From: Stercorarius parasiticus
Taxonomy: Eukaryota; Chordata; Aves; Charadriiformes; Stercorariidae
Reading direction: 5' to 3'
Length of the DNA: 64,000 nt
Assembly: GCA_013396915.1 (NCBI GenBank)
Contig: VWZL01002220.1
Location: forward strand, 192,697 to 256,696
In this document: positions 47,213 to 61,249 of the stretch, piece by piece
How the letters are laid out: every line of letters starts with the position of its first letter
Position numbering within the stretch: the stretch's first letter is position 1
Translations under genes and position numbers: made by a program
Notes under the pieces: generated by a model
What the model was told of the DNA's origin: nothing
Seen by the model: the letters and a program-made list of their open reading frames with translations, nothing else
Database searches by the model: none

Positions 47213-50200
47213 TTTGATTTAGACATCAAAATTCCACCATCAGTTGCACCTAATTCTACATGGGTTAACTATTGGCATAACAGATTTATAGAGGTGGAAT
47301 TGAATTTTATTATTTGTTTAACTGCAAGTAGAACATGACCTGTGAATATTCATAAATAAAAAAAAAAACCCTCCTTTAATGTGACAGCTGCTCAGCACAA
47401 ATAAAGAGAAAAGTCTATGTGGAAATCAGTCTATTACCTAAATAGAAATCACTAACTGACCTCAATGGGTAATAATAAACCCATTTGATTTACTGTAGCA
47501 GGCTGATTCCACAGTGTCAGCCCTCTGGTTTCTAGATGCTACCAGGCTTAGCTTTTCTATTCCCACCCCCCACACCCACCCCACACTGGCTGAGTTTGCA
47601 ACCAGTCTTTCCTAAGCTACGTCTCAGAAATTCCCAACAGATTTCTGTATTGGCAATGCTGAAGTTGAGAAGGGGCAAGCTTTGGTCTGCATACCAAGAA
47701 TCACAGCTATGCTTGTTTTGACATTTCTCATTATAAACAGTCAATAAATTAGGTTTAATTAGTGTAATAATTTGAGTTTTAATGACTCCAGGTTCTTTTC
47801 TCCCTTTGCTGCTTTATACAGAAGAATTCACTTAACAGCTTTTTGCCTCCTGCCAAGAGCTGAAGTTTGGGAGTACGGATGTCTTCTGCTATATATCTTG
47901 ATTTTCTTGCTCCTACATGTGACTTGTTCTAGGAGAAGAAGGAACCCAAGTTGTAGCCTGTTCGCCTTTGACCTTTAGTCTTCTATTATTTTTGATCTCC
48001 CCATCCTTTTGGGTATTGTTTTACCAGACTGAAGGATGGTCAGTTTGACTTTTAACTTCTTCTGACTACCTTGCGAAAAATCCCAAGTGAGGGACCATGT
48101 TAAAAATAGAAAGATACAGTTATGCTTGTAGTTCATGTAGACTGACATGTTCTCCTCTCTCCTCACTGGAGAAAGCTGGGGCAGTGCTAGTACCAAGAGG
48201 AAAAGAGCAGTTGATATTTTCAAGGGTTTATCAATGTTCAAAGAACATTAAACTTCTCTAAAATCATTTGTTGCTAGAGTGTGGTGATTCTTGTGGCATC
48301 TCGAGGAAATTTCAAGATGTAGACGTGCAAAAAAATATTGTATCTCATTGCATAATTAAATCCTGGATTTTATTAGGTTACCGTTCCCATAATATACATT
48401 GAGTGAATTCCTAAGGTAGCACAACACACTCACCTTTTGATGCACCTGAATCTTTACCTTCACTTGAAAAATATTCAGAACAGCAAGTTGAATAAACAAA
48501 TTTGTTCATCATAGAAACTTTCGTAAGGCCTTTTGTGCAGTATAACAAACTGTTCCGGTTTTAACCAGCATTATCTTGCAGTGAATTCATGAACAGATCT
48601 ATGAATGTTCTCAGTCAATTCAAGCATTTAAATCGATTATAATAATTACTAACACATTGCAGTAACTGTGCCTTTGTGAAATGTGATTTCTATTATCTGT
48701 AACGAATAAGCAGGATGATGACCCCCCCCTTTACTGCCCAAAGGAGAGGAAAAAACCAAGCGAAACAGTCACATGTATGACAAATTGATTAGTTCCATTA
48801 CATTTCTCTTATTATGAAGTGTTCTGATACAACCAACTTATAATTCAATCAGGTTGTTTGCACTGAGGTCTACTGCCTGAAAGCAACAAGGCTATGAAAA
48901 CACTTTTGAAGTTTAATGAAAATGGAATATAATATAGTGTTTTCACAGTTTCCTCTTAAGATATGTGGGAAACAAGACAAACAGATGAACTTGAGAAAAA
49001 AATGATAGTCAATTATTTTGGTAGCCATAATAAAATATCTAATGTTCAAGACTTACCTAAAAATAAATTGTGCCTGTATTGCTTTTCAAATGATACCATC
49101 AACTTTGCATATAGATTAAAATATGTATGCTGTGAGAGTATTGATCTAAGGGGGAAATCAATATATTTCAAATTAATATTCTGTGACTGAATCATATTAC
49201 CATATTCCTCCTTCAGATTGCAGTGAATACAGATACCAGTTGAAATATAATAGTAAGTTATCTTTATACCCTTACATTCACCCAAAGAGATATTTTAGGC
49301 CAGAACTGGATCCAATGTTATTTTGGAAGACGGTAGTTTAATACAATATTTTTAGTGTGTCCTGTAGTTAGATCATATTGGAATAAGTAAGAACTCATCA
49401 CATATTAAGGTATGTGGCGTATTAAGCACATTAAGGAAAAATAGCACAATCAATGTAGAGGTTTTTACTGAAGAACTTAGGAGAAAAAAGTTTCTTTAAT
49501 CTATCCAGTGAAGAACTCCCTCAAAAAAAAATTCTAATCCCTAAATGTTCAGAACTGAAAAGAACAAACTCATGAATGAATTTGACATAATAGAACAGTG
49601 TAGACTAGAAAATGTGGGGGGAAAAGAATCACTTATTTCTTTAAAGGGAACAGGATGTGCTCTAGAGCTTTACAGTTGGTATATTAGGAGGGCTATGTGT
49701 AATTATCTTTAGCAATAATGTATTGCTGTTATTTTATTTTAATGTGTAACACACTGGAGCTTCTTGGTACTCCTGTGATTTCTGACACCCATCTTTGCCA
49801 CTTACAGAAAGTAAATAGGTAAGACACAAGCCCTGTGGAACACAGCTATGCATGTATTTGGTTCTGTAATGTAATTTCCCAAATGTAAGCCTATTTTCTG
49901 CTATATTTGGAGTTTTAAAAAGAACTGAGAAATCCTGTAGGAATGGATAGTAATCGAACTAACATTTTCTTCTTAGGAAATAAAATATATGTGCAAAAGA
50001 GTCAGAGCAAATCTAAGTTAAAAAAATCTTTCTCTTAAAATTGTTTACATTGTTTAAATTATCCTTTGCTAGCAAATATCTTATTTCAGGAGTCTGTTCC
50101 CAATGTATTGTTCCAATGTGCCATGGCATTGAAATGAATTGGGTGTACGGAGAGTGATTTTCTCAGACAAATCTTGTCTACGTGATGCTGGATTCAGAAG

Positions 50201-51890
50201 TTGTTGCAGGATAGTTTTATATATAAGCGTCCCACTTTTTGGACCTAATATCTTTGATCAGCAGCCCCCTGCTGTCATACTGCGATAAAAGTTATACCAA
50301 CTTTTTGAAATGAGGAAGAATCTGAAAATCTACATGCATAACTTGATATAGCCAGCCATGGTTATACATTCATTGCCCTACATGGAGCCCAGGGCCTTTG
50401 AAGCCAATAGCAGAGCTTAGTTAGGCTAGATATGATATGTGAATGGAAGTCACCTAAAAAGGTGCTTTTTATTTCTTTCTTTGAGCTGCCAGAGTTTTAA
50501 GGGGGTCTAATGTTTTGCTTTTTAGAGGAAGGAACTCACACATATATGTAAGTGTTGGAGTATCAGATGTGCAGAAAAAGGACCTCAACTTTCAGTTAAC
50601 TACTCTTCTTAGGAGTGATTTATAAACTTGAAATAGAGGATTTGTTATACCAGAGGTGCAATAGAAACAGTAGAAAGCATTCCCAATGAAGACTGATGAA
50701 AGGACTTGAATCAAGTAAGGAAAACAATGTTACTCTTGAAGTTTCTGTTGGTTCATGGATCAGTGTTAGCCCAGCGTCATTGATAGACTTCTAATGCTCA
50801 GATTTCTGCTCTAAAACAGACGATGCTCATACCCCTTCCCAATAAGAATAAAACTCATCTGCCAGCCTGGAACAAAAAGATAAGAACTTTCCACTGTTCT
50901 CAGCATTTTGACAAAACATTGATGTAGTTTTGTGCTAACCAGTTGATATTTCTGGTAGGCAGCTTAAGGAGGCTCTTTCTCAGACTTTTGAGCAGTGCTA
51001 GAAAATACCAATAGCTAAAGCGTGCTTAAAAATGGCTTACAGACATTCAGGGACGTTAAGTGATTTACTTTTAATACTCAGAGAAGGATGCAGTTTCATT
51101 TCTGTGCCTACTGACATGAACAAGAACTCAGAGAGTCTCTGCTCCATTAGCCTCCTATGATCAATTGTCAAACTGTTGGGTTTTGTTCATACTATAATTG
51201 CATCCAAGGACAGTAATTAGGCCTGCGCTCTTGTTGTGTTGAGAACAATGTCAACAGATAGGAAGAAATTGCCTGGGAATAATTAATCTAGTTACACTGC
51301 AGTTCTGTACTGTAGCTTACCGAGTAGATGCAGTGTAGTTATAGTTTTCTGGCTGTGCTGTCTGAACTCCTCAAGTGAATACTGTGGACTGTAGCCACCC
51401 AGGTAAGTCCTGTACACTAATAGAGCAGGTTCTTTCTTGGGAGGACTAAGGTCACTTCTCTCCCTGAGCACTTAAGACATCTGTTTTAGAAGAGACTCAT
51501 TTAGACCTTAAGAGCTAGGACTAGTGATGTGCTTAAATCAGGTGAAATGACTCCCAGTGCGTGTTTCTGATGTATCTTATTTAAAAGTGATGCATTCATG
51601 TGTCTTAATGAACCATAGTTTATTCCATCTTTACACTGAAGTAAAATTCTCTGTCTGCGTGGAGTTAATACCTCACAGCTGGTGCACTGTGAATCCACAT
51701 TGCTGTGGCTAAGGGCTTATTACTGCCCAAGAAAGCAAACCCTTATGGTAACAAAGAACCAGTATGAAGGAGATAAAAAAATCATGAAGTTACATTATGG
51801 GGCTGAGCTCCCACTTTGGTGAATGGAGATCCACCCAATACAAGAGTACTTCTGCTAGCTCCAAAGCAGATGGGTGGCCAGCTGAATCCC
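47213..51890. other. Unique sequence
   Basis: About 4.7 kb with no recognised gene or repeat. A TGACAGCTG (47382-47390), a TGACAG joined to an E-box, sits in a complex AT-rich block just after the CR1 break. An A-run at 47358-47368 and a C-run at 48722-48728 are simple sequence. Confidence 0.5.
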
Positions 51891-51974
51891 TCCCTAGGCT
51901 GACCAAATGCCCACTGACTGTCACAGTAACCTTCCCTAGACTGACCAAATGCCCACGGACTGTCACAGTAACCT
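51891..51974. repeat. Two-copy 42-bp tandem duplication
   Basis: Positions 51891-51932 and 51933-51974 are the same 42-bp unit with only two mismatches. The unit length is a multiple of three, so a minus-strand open frame (51782-51982) reads a 14-residue repeat with YCDS and WAFGQ blocks. Nothing else suggests the frame is a gene. A recent replication-slippage duplication is the simplest explanation. Confidence 0.9.
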
Positions 51975-54900
51975 ATGCACACAACATGTGATCACCTCAG
52001 TTCAGATGCGGTAGTCTTGAATTGAATCTCATCTGGAGGATCATCCTCTTACTGATAAAATTGTTCAGGCGAAATCTGCAGAAGAGGTTCATGGAAGTCC
52101 TAGGATCTTCCAGATGCACACCTGTGCCTGGAATTGCCATGCAGGTTAAAAAAAATAAACCAGTGCAATACTTGCCAATATTTGAACTTTTTTTCCTGCT
52201 TCCTCCTCACACTGCTAGAAGAGGAGAGACTGCCTTTCTCTTTGCTAATAGAACCACACCGTTTTCCAGTTTTATTTCTAGGGACATATTTGTGTAATCA
52301 TAATAGATGCATAAAAATTGAGAAACTGATAATTCTCCTTCCCATCATGAGTGAACCCTAAAGGAGTAACTTGCTTGCAAGCATAAAGTAAAACAGAAGC
52401 AGCTGGAGACTGCTGGAGATGAACAGGATATGGGTCCTGTCCATTAATTTTAACATTAATTAAAAATGCTCTGTGAATATGAGAAAAATTTTCACAGTGG
52501 GAGCAGACCTTCTTTCTTTNATTGATCTGGGAAACAGTCATTACAAGACCAGCAAGACAAAGGATGCTAAGGATGGTCCCCTCCTTTGCCCTGGAATTCA
52601 TGGAGAGAAATCTAGAATTATGTCCATATTCAGTGCCTCAACCACATAATGTGATGGATATCCACACCCTTGCTTATTTAAACAGAAGTATCTAGCTGGA
52701 GTAACAGTCTGCTTCCAGTTCTAGTTTCTGAAGACTTTCTTTCATCAGACGTTCAGACATTCTTCAGTCAGCAAGTTTTGTGGTTGGGGAAGGAAAGAGG
52801 GAAAGGAAAAGGACAAAACAGTCTCCTCACTATAAAGACAAAAGTCTTCAAATGGGTGATGTTAAAGTAATTTTAAGTTTCAAAACTTCTCTGGAGCCAC
52901 TTTTTTATCTAGTCTTATCTCTTAATTCTGTTTCAAATGTTAAAATAAGTCACTGTCTCCTCACATCTGACCAGGTACCGCTGTACTGTTACACTGTTGA
53001 GTGTCTGAAATATTTGACGTGATGCAGTCAGGATAAGTTGCAAACTGATATTTGGAACTAGGCATTAAGCACGGGCTGCTTTCTTATTTACTGCTATATG
53101 AACAGCTTTTCCAATATTAGGACACACTGAGCAATTTTCAAATACATACATGTTTGTAGAGAAAGATTGTATCATTCTGGAGGTGGCACAATCCAAGAAG
53201 GACTTAAGAAAGGGAACAGGATTTTCTAAACAGTAGTAGTTCCAAAAGTTGGATTTTTACTATTTCCCTTCTAACTGATTTCTTACCTTTGAATTAGTAG
53301 CTGGGACTCATCCATAGTTTTGTTTGCACTTTCCTGGAGATCTCAGTCTTCCTGACAAAGATACTTCACTTTTGGATTACTTTGTATCACTTGATGCTGT
53401 TTCTCTCTGCTATTCACACTCCTAACACAGGCTAGTTTGAGAACCGGGGCTTATAACTAAGTTGAAAAATCTCTAGGTAGAGGTATATTTAGGACCCAGT
53501 GATGGGTTTCATAGAGTAAGCACAGGTGAATGGACTTTATTGAATTCTAATTCAGGCAATATAGAATTCATCTGTTTGTAATAGCCTGGCCTGGGAATAC
53601 CAAAGAGGTATGTTTCCTGGCCATTTTACCTACCTCTGTCAGGAACTTAATGTGAAATAGAAGAAAGAAATCAGTACCTATTTTATTTAGCTGACAGCAA
53701 CTTTCTTTTTTATTTTACAAATAACTTCTTCCAAATCTCCTGTTTTGCAGGCATGTTTTTCCTTACCAGTTTCATCCTGTATTTACCATCCATTTCCAAT
53801 AATGTCTGCCATTCATTATGGTTTTTTTTCCCACATCTTTTGAGCTCTTTGATCTCTGCTCTATTTGATTTCCTGCACTATTCTTCTTCTCCTAAAAACC
53901 CCTTTTTATTTCCTCAGTAATCGCTGCCTCTCACATGTACCCTTTTACGCTCCCAAATTACTTTTCATTGCTTATACTTTTCCCAAGGGCCTTCCTCGCC
54001 TCCATGTGCTCCCCTCATTTATGCGGTCGACATTGAGACAATGCTCAGACTAACATCCAGATCTCATCCTCTAGTAATGCGACGGTTGGGAGGGGTCTCT
54101 TCTCCAAAGCAGAAATCAGATAAGAAGCTCTACTCCTAAGAGACTGTTTAAGTAGTGAACAATACCAGCAAAAATGAATTTACAGTACATTTTCTACTTC
54201 GACTAACACCCACCTGTGTCAGAAACTTATCTTTGGAGAGGATGAATCATCCCCTGGAGAGTCTCTTTGCTCTCTGCTGTCTGTAGGTGGGAAAAAAGAT
54301 GATTAGCTTAGAATAGCTGTCTTGCAGAAAGAAAGGAAAAAAACCAGCAGGCAAAGCCCAACCAATGCCAGAGGTTAGATGTTCCTTCCCCAAATTGAAT
54401 CTCATCACTCCCAACTTTGTTCTGAGGGAGAACAGGCAACTCCAGAGGTACAGTTTGTCTCATCTGTCATAACCACCGTCTGAGGATGAGAAGAATTGCT
54501 TTCTGAAGGAGTCTTGTATTTGGCTACAGAGGGCGGGTAAGGTGCTTCGCTTAGGTCTGTATGACTAACTTTCAAACACCTGGGTTGGTCAGGGTATAAA
54601 TGTTAAAACAGGTATGTCACCCACACAGTATGTACAAGGGTGAAAATATAAGTGAGTAGCATTTCTGCATTATATTGCACACCCAAAGTGCTCGTGCTCA
54701 TAAATTGGAGTACTGCAAGTTCCCTTGAGGGCTTGAGTGACAGTACAGTGACTTCATTTCGGGAATAGCGTCTGGCCAGCGTTCGTCACAGACAGCTTCA
54801 GAATCAGGATGATCTCCTTAGAGCTCTCAATCAGTTTATTACTGCTTGCATTACTTACACTCAAGATTCAGGAGCTATCAAAATTCAGACAATGATGACA

Positions 54901-56404
54901 TGCAACTAATCCGTTACTGAAGTTTATTCCTTTTTTCAAATACATGATGTTAAGGATAAGAATTATTTATGACCAGCATGCATGCAAATCAGGAAGGAAG
55001 CATTTGTTTCCCTCATAAGTGACTGAAGTGACAAAGATGCACTTTGAAATAGGTTTAAAATGTTGTATGCTGTTACTGCACACTTTCACCATGCTCAAAA
55101 TAGGAGGTTAATTGCAGACGGGCTGGAAAATAATGAGATAGCATCACCATTTACAAACATAGCGTACAACATGAACTTGTGACTACCTTTCACTGACAGC
55201 TGTGGTATGGTAAATGAGTATGAGAACTGAATCACTAATATGCTGTTTCACTCTGAATCCTGTACAAGGTCTTTCTCTTACAGCTTATGACCATTTTCTA
55301 CTCTCTATAAGAGAATATGGAGTTTTCCTCCGAAGGAAGCATTACAACATATGCCAGTAAGCCAAAATCAGTATTAAAATACCAGAAAGCAGACTTCTGG
55401 GTTTTTTTGAACATGAAGATATGGTTGGGGTTCAGGGCAGCAATCTGCCTTTGTAAATGCCATCACTATCTCAAAAGCAATGACATACTCTGCTACACAG
55501 GGTACAGAAGAAGCTGAACAGAAGCTCCAGCTTCGAGCACCAAAACTTCTCGTGATGTCAGTGATTGACTTTTCTACATCTTACCCTTATTTCTGGATGA
55601 TGCACTGCTTTTTTATTGGATAGCAGTTTATAGGCAGAGCTCTTCCACTATTTTGATTAGAGAGAGTCTCCTCAAACAGGTAGTCTGTGCTTATAATTCA
55701 CTGTGAACAAACAGCTAAACCCCAAGACTTTTCTATTTTCACAGAGGAGGAAAGGTACAAAACATTTGTTTACAGTTAATTTATCACTTGTGTAATGTGA
55801 ATTTTTACATCATCCTAGTAATAGCGTGAACAACCAAACTGTGGTGCCTGATTTAGAAGTCAGTTCCAGATGTTTTTCAGATCAAACATATTAGGAAGAA
55901 AAATAGAAGTGAAAAAAGAAAAATGTTCTTATGTTTAACATGTGTTTGAATGACAAAAAGTCCCTCAAACAGAAATTCTGCTATCAGAGACAGTTTTTAC
56001 TATCTGCATAAGCATGACCTTGATTAAATAAGTATAGAGTGATATGTACCATGTGAGGTGTCAAAACATGAGGTGGATATCTAGTTAGTGTGTAATGTTG
56101 CTAAAATTTTGGCAAAGACAAACTCTTTGAATCTGTTCAAAGAATGACACAATGAGACAAATCCTAACAGCAAAAAGGGCAAAATACTTCTCCTTTATTC
56201 AAGCGTGTAAAGAGCTTGGCTTTTGCACATGACCCATAATAAAAACAACATAGCTTTTTGATGGATATCTATTGGTATTGCAATAATCCTGAGCTTCCAT
56301 AATGATCATTGTGGCCTTTCAAACCCCAAAATTCTTAGTGATAATACAGTCATTATCATATAAAGGGATAAAAGCCCCCAGGAGGGATTCAAGGCATATT
56401 TTCT
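51975..56404. other. Unique sequence
   Basis: About 4.4 kb with no recognised gene. A single unresolved base lies at 52520. Open frames are short (107 codons or fewer) and one is broken only by that N. No repeat was recognised. Confidence 0.5.
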
Positions 56405-56525
56405 CTTATTCTGTATAGGATAAGTGAGGCAAAGAGGAATTAAATTACTCAAGTGAGTTGGTAAGTGTTGCAAATACAATCCATGAATAGAAGCTTCATC
56501 TGCTCCTAACTCTGACCCAGAACCC
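56405..56525 (-). mobile_element. MIR-like SINE relic
   Basis: The plus strand reads as the complement of a MIR-type SINE: 'ataagtgaggcaaagaggaa' (cf. actgaggcacagagaggtt), 'ttaaattactcaagtgagtt' (cf. ttaagtaacttgcccaag), 'ggtaagtgttgcaaat', 'tgaatagaa' and 'cctaactctgacccag'. The order is preserved across about 120 bp, although identity is low. Confidence 0.6.
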
Positions 56526-59500
56526 ATCTCCAGGAGAACAATTGTGCCCCTGGAGACCTTCTAAACCCTTAACCACCTTTCACTGACTGTTTAAGGAAAC
56601 AGCATTCAGCTGAAGGAAGAGTGCTTCACCAGAAAACCAAAAATACAGCTCCAAGGTTGGTATCCCAGCAGACTAAATCTACCCTGTGGTATCTTAATGA
56701 AAAGACTGATGAAATGCCCCATTGCTAGATGTGATTGTCTCTGTTGATAGGAAGGTGATCTAGTCCATGGTGTGAAGGCAATCTACATCCTTTCTCATGG
56801 TAGGGCATGTTGCGGTACACAAATCCTCCCTTTACCTCCTGCTGGACGCACAGACAGAGATCACTCAGCAGTGAAGCGTGCCTGTGCCCCGGGCCTCTTA
56901 GGACACCTGTCCCTGAGTCAGGGCTTATCCCATTCGGCTGACAGCCACCCTGGGTACCTTCCCTCATTTGCAGTACAATAACCTATTTGGTAGTATGATT
57001 TAAAAGACTTCCTGAAATACAGATACATCATGACTTTCACCTGTGCTCATCTCTTTTGTAGTATATACAAAAATATTAAAGCGAATTTCTGAAGCTTGGG
57101 CTTCCAGTGATGGATCTATGCTGAATAGCTTTTATTAAATTATACATAATTTTAAGCTCTCCTGTCTACCAGATGACTGAATCAGACTTTCAGCCTTATA
57201 TTCAGCGGCATTTTGGGGTTTTGTTGTTCTTCTCTTCTGTTTTACTTTTGGGAACTTCATCTGCAGTTTTCTTTCCTGTTGTACTGTCCTTTATGTTTAA
57301 TGAGTTATCAAAATCCTCCTCAACGGTATTTAAATTCCCTCAGTGCTTCTTTCTACATAACCACTGAGATTCACAACCTTGCAAAAATATATTATTCTCT
57401 ACTAATTGATTGTGATGTCTTTGGACTTCAGTGTTTATTCAATATTAAATTGCAGCACAATGTTTTGCTACAAATTAGGAAACCTGAATTTATGTCACAA
57501 TAGAGTAGCTCATTTGTGTTTTGTTGCGCTCAGTTACTAAGTAAAGGAAAAGAACAGTACTCCCAACCTAGGAAACTGAGTCACGAATTGCAAAACATAA
57601 AATGCAAAAAAACCATTTCACTGTATGAAGAGGTTGAGCCTATGGGATTTGATACTCTTTAGCAACTTTGTTTCTGCCCTACTTGGTCTCTAGAAATGCT
57701 TTTCATGTCACAGGGCCCTGCACTCCTTCCTCTCTTTCTACTGTCAAAAAATAAGCATAAAAAGATTAATTTGAAACAAGCGCTTTAGAGGTACATGTTA
57801 ATCTGCAATGTGACCTTTATCTCTCAGGCTGGAGAGAGTGGACGCGGAAAGATGAGTGCCGGAGATGAAGCATACATAACCCAGCTCCAGACACAGGTGT
57901 TGAGGCATCACACGTGGTGATTCACAGAGTCTCAACTTTCCAAGCTTGCCTAGGTTTTCCTCTAACACCCACCCCCCCTCCAGCCCACTGGTGGGGCTGT
58001 GCCAGCCCTGCTTTACTGCACAGCCCACCCCATGGCAACGGGAAGAGATGAAGCCGTAACAGCTCGCACCAGGGAGGTCTCAGTAGGACATAAAAAGTTG
58101 TTTACTTTTAATTTGTAGGGAAGTGGTATTAATTGTAAGACCAACTTCCTTTTAGAGCAGCTAAGCGGACTATTACCTCTTATCCCAAGGACTCTGTCCA
58201 GGTAAAAATGATTTATAAGTTTTACACAGTAAATTTTTTTTTTCTTCTCTTTGCTATAGTATTCTCCTATTTTCTGTCATCTATCTTTTTATTCAACTAA
58301 ATGGCATGGAATTATTTGCACTTACTACCTGGACAAAGAATGAGTTCTCTGTACAAAGAAAAAGCCTATAATGTTTCCTTTGAACAGCACTAGCTTTTTA
58401 TCATGCCGAAGTGGATACAGAAAGTTTCTCTGGTCAATTACTCACTCACCAGCAGCAACCACCACAATTGTTCTCTTTCAGAAACACACGAAGCTAACAT
58501 CTTCTGGGTAATAGAAAATGGATTTCCTTGTTCTGAAAAATGACCATAATGAATTTGAAATCTCAGTAGAATGGATAGCCTGTGGACAGCATTTTCAACT
58601 AACCACTGGAAGAAGTATTATAAAAACAATAATAATCAGAGATCTTTTCTGCAGGAACCAGTCAAACCTGTCATTTAAGGGCATATGTGCCAGGTTACCA
58701 AATGCACAGGATAATAAATTACTTTTCCAGACTGTGCCTTTATACACCACTAAAAGTCCCTTTATGACCTCTTTCTAGTGAACCACCTTTTCTTCAGTAT
58801 TTATTTCAATATCTTTTTGCACTATTGCATTCATTACAATACCCCGGAGGACACATAGTGTATCAGGGTGATTCAAGAAGTCCATCAGCTCAGGAAAATC
58901 CGCTGCTCGGAGCTCCCAGAGTCCATATGCTGCTTGAAGAGTTGCCAACTATTATTAGCGAGTGCCAAAGGCTGTGCTTCCATTAGGATACTTTAGTGGT
59001 ATCCTTTGTCTCTGCTTGTTGAGTGTTCCCTAAAGACTGCAATAAAAAAAATCATTTATCTTTGCATATATGTGAGTAGCAAAACATGGATCTATCTGTC
59101 AAACTAGGATCAGCAAAGGGGGTGCAAGGACACCTACTTTAGTGCATTGGCAATGACCTGCTTTAACATCTTGATTGCTTATGCCTCTGTGATGTGTTTA
59201 GCATCTGTAAATTAATATATGGTACTACCTCAAAATAGAGTTACTAAGCTTAATATTTACAGGAAATCCTTACAATACTTTTTATTAAAAGAGTAAAGGG
59301 AGTTTGAGATGTTATAACTAAGATAATGTTAGAAATATATGTGTGACTTTAGTTAAAAATGGCTGTACTATGATAACTTTTTAAAAGGACTGTTCCTTTT
59401 TTAAATGTTAATGTTTTTTTAAACTGTTTACACTGAAACAATTGTCAGTCATGTTCATACAGCACAGAGTCATTCTTCAAGCAGAGTGTAGGAATGCTTA

Positions 59501-61249
59501 AAAGAATATGATAAAGACAATGATTCAGGAAGCCTAACATAATTTAATAGAAGAAGTTAGACATTTGAACTGAAGTGAATCACTTGAGTGAACTGTTGAT
59601 AAGACAGTAGACGAGTTTGCTGTTGGATTTGCAAGCTAATAAGCTTCATAACAAATACAATATACAGAATCAGAAACAGAATGTTTATATCAAAATTTGA
59701 ATTACCAGATTCTAGAGAAGCAAGTGAAAAGTGACATATATCATAAAGTTCTTTCATGCTAATGTATAATATTAGCAAACTTCTCATATATGTCCACACT
59801 CTGAAATTATTAGCAAAATAAAACTAAATCTGAAGGCTCAGCTGAGAAAAGGTATTTCATCCCTTAATGTCAATGCCTTGCCTAAAAATAGTGCACTCTA
59901 ACTTCCCATTTTGCTGGAGGTACAGCTGGGAAAAAATGCAGCTTTGCTCTTGGCAAATAAAGAAAGACGTTAGGGGAGAATATTTAAAGGGAGAATGAAA
60001 ATAGATGGACTTATAAAGTGCTCAAAAAGGGGTTTTGAAAGACATCTCTGCTTGGTGGATGGTGACAAACAAAGGGATTTGGCAGGTTTGTCAGCTTGCT
60101 GGGCTAGTCAGCCTGCCAAGAGCTGGCAGGACATATTAGTCATTGCTGTTGTCTTGTTCAATAGAAATTACTCTCCAGAATAAATAATCAGATGCATTAT
60201 TTTGTAGCTCCCTCTGCATGCTTAGTATCATAAAGGACACATACAATACACCAAGGGCCATGACAAATGGTTTATAAAGCAAAGACCACGCTGGCCAAGC
60301 TTGTTATATTTACAGCAAGGTAGACGGCAGCTATCACAAAAGGAAGAGCTATCTAACAGGCAGACCAGCTGCAGGCTTCGCACACAGAAAGGTAAGGGCT
60401 CAAGTGTGATACCTGGGAGGATGAATAAAAACATAACTTTGTGTTCTTTCCTAGAAACTGACTGCAGCAAGAATGCGGAGACCGGCTCAAAGAAATGGAA
60501 GGGGTGGAAAACACTGTAACCCAAGTTAAGCTTCAAGACTCTAACAAGTAGGTGTGAAACCCGGCAGTTCAGAGGCCCTCTTTGTGCCATGACAAAATGC
60601 ACCAAAGATGGAGGAAGTAATCAATTGGTTTTACTTACACTGTAAGTGATGAATCTCTTCACGGCACAGCATGGACTGACCTCCCAGTGCACCTCCCAAG
60701 GGAGAGATCTGCTTCAAGATATCTGACCTTATACAGACGAATGAGTGTGCTTTGGTTCATCTGTTTAATTGAGTGATACTAATTATTGTTTTGCCTAGGC
60801 CTATGATATAACACACTTAGGCTTTAAGCACACACAAAAAAGCCTTTTTCTTGCCATTCAAGTTATGCATGTTAACATCATGCTGGAAATTAATTAAAAT
60901 AAGTATGACATGGATATGAAAAACAGCAAAACTGAGTCTTAGAGACGTGAAACACGATCTTATAACCATGGTGTTGCAATTTACAAATATTTTTCATTCA
61001 TGCGACCTACCCATTTTATTTCCAGAACAGTTGGGAACTCAACTGATGAGTAATAACAACTGACACAAGGACACTGGGCGATACTGCTGGCATTGAGTAG
61101 AAAGGAGCATAAATGGCAGAAAATTGTAAGAGGTCAGTTTTTACTAAACCATAATTTTGTTATGCTTACATCTAGCTTGATCGTTTTCACTCATCAGAGA
61201 CAAAACTCAGTTTAACCTTAACTTCAGAGGAAAAAGAGAAGTGATAAAA
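56526..61249. other. Unique sequence
   Basis: About 4.7 kb. A GC-richer island at 56790-56960 has open frames on both strands (56772-56981 plus, 56725-56967 minus) with no recognisable protein. The rest is AT-rich with only short frames. No CR1 or LTR landmark was seen. Confidence 0.5.

Noticed and set aside
56772..56981. Open frames in a small GC-rich island
   Set aside because: Both strands are open over the same bases, too few CpG for a CpG island, and no recognisable protein.
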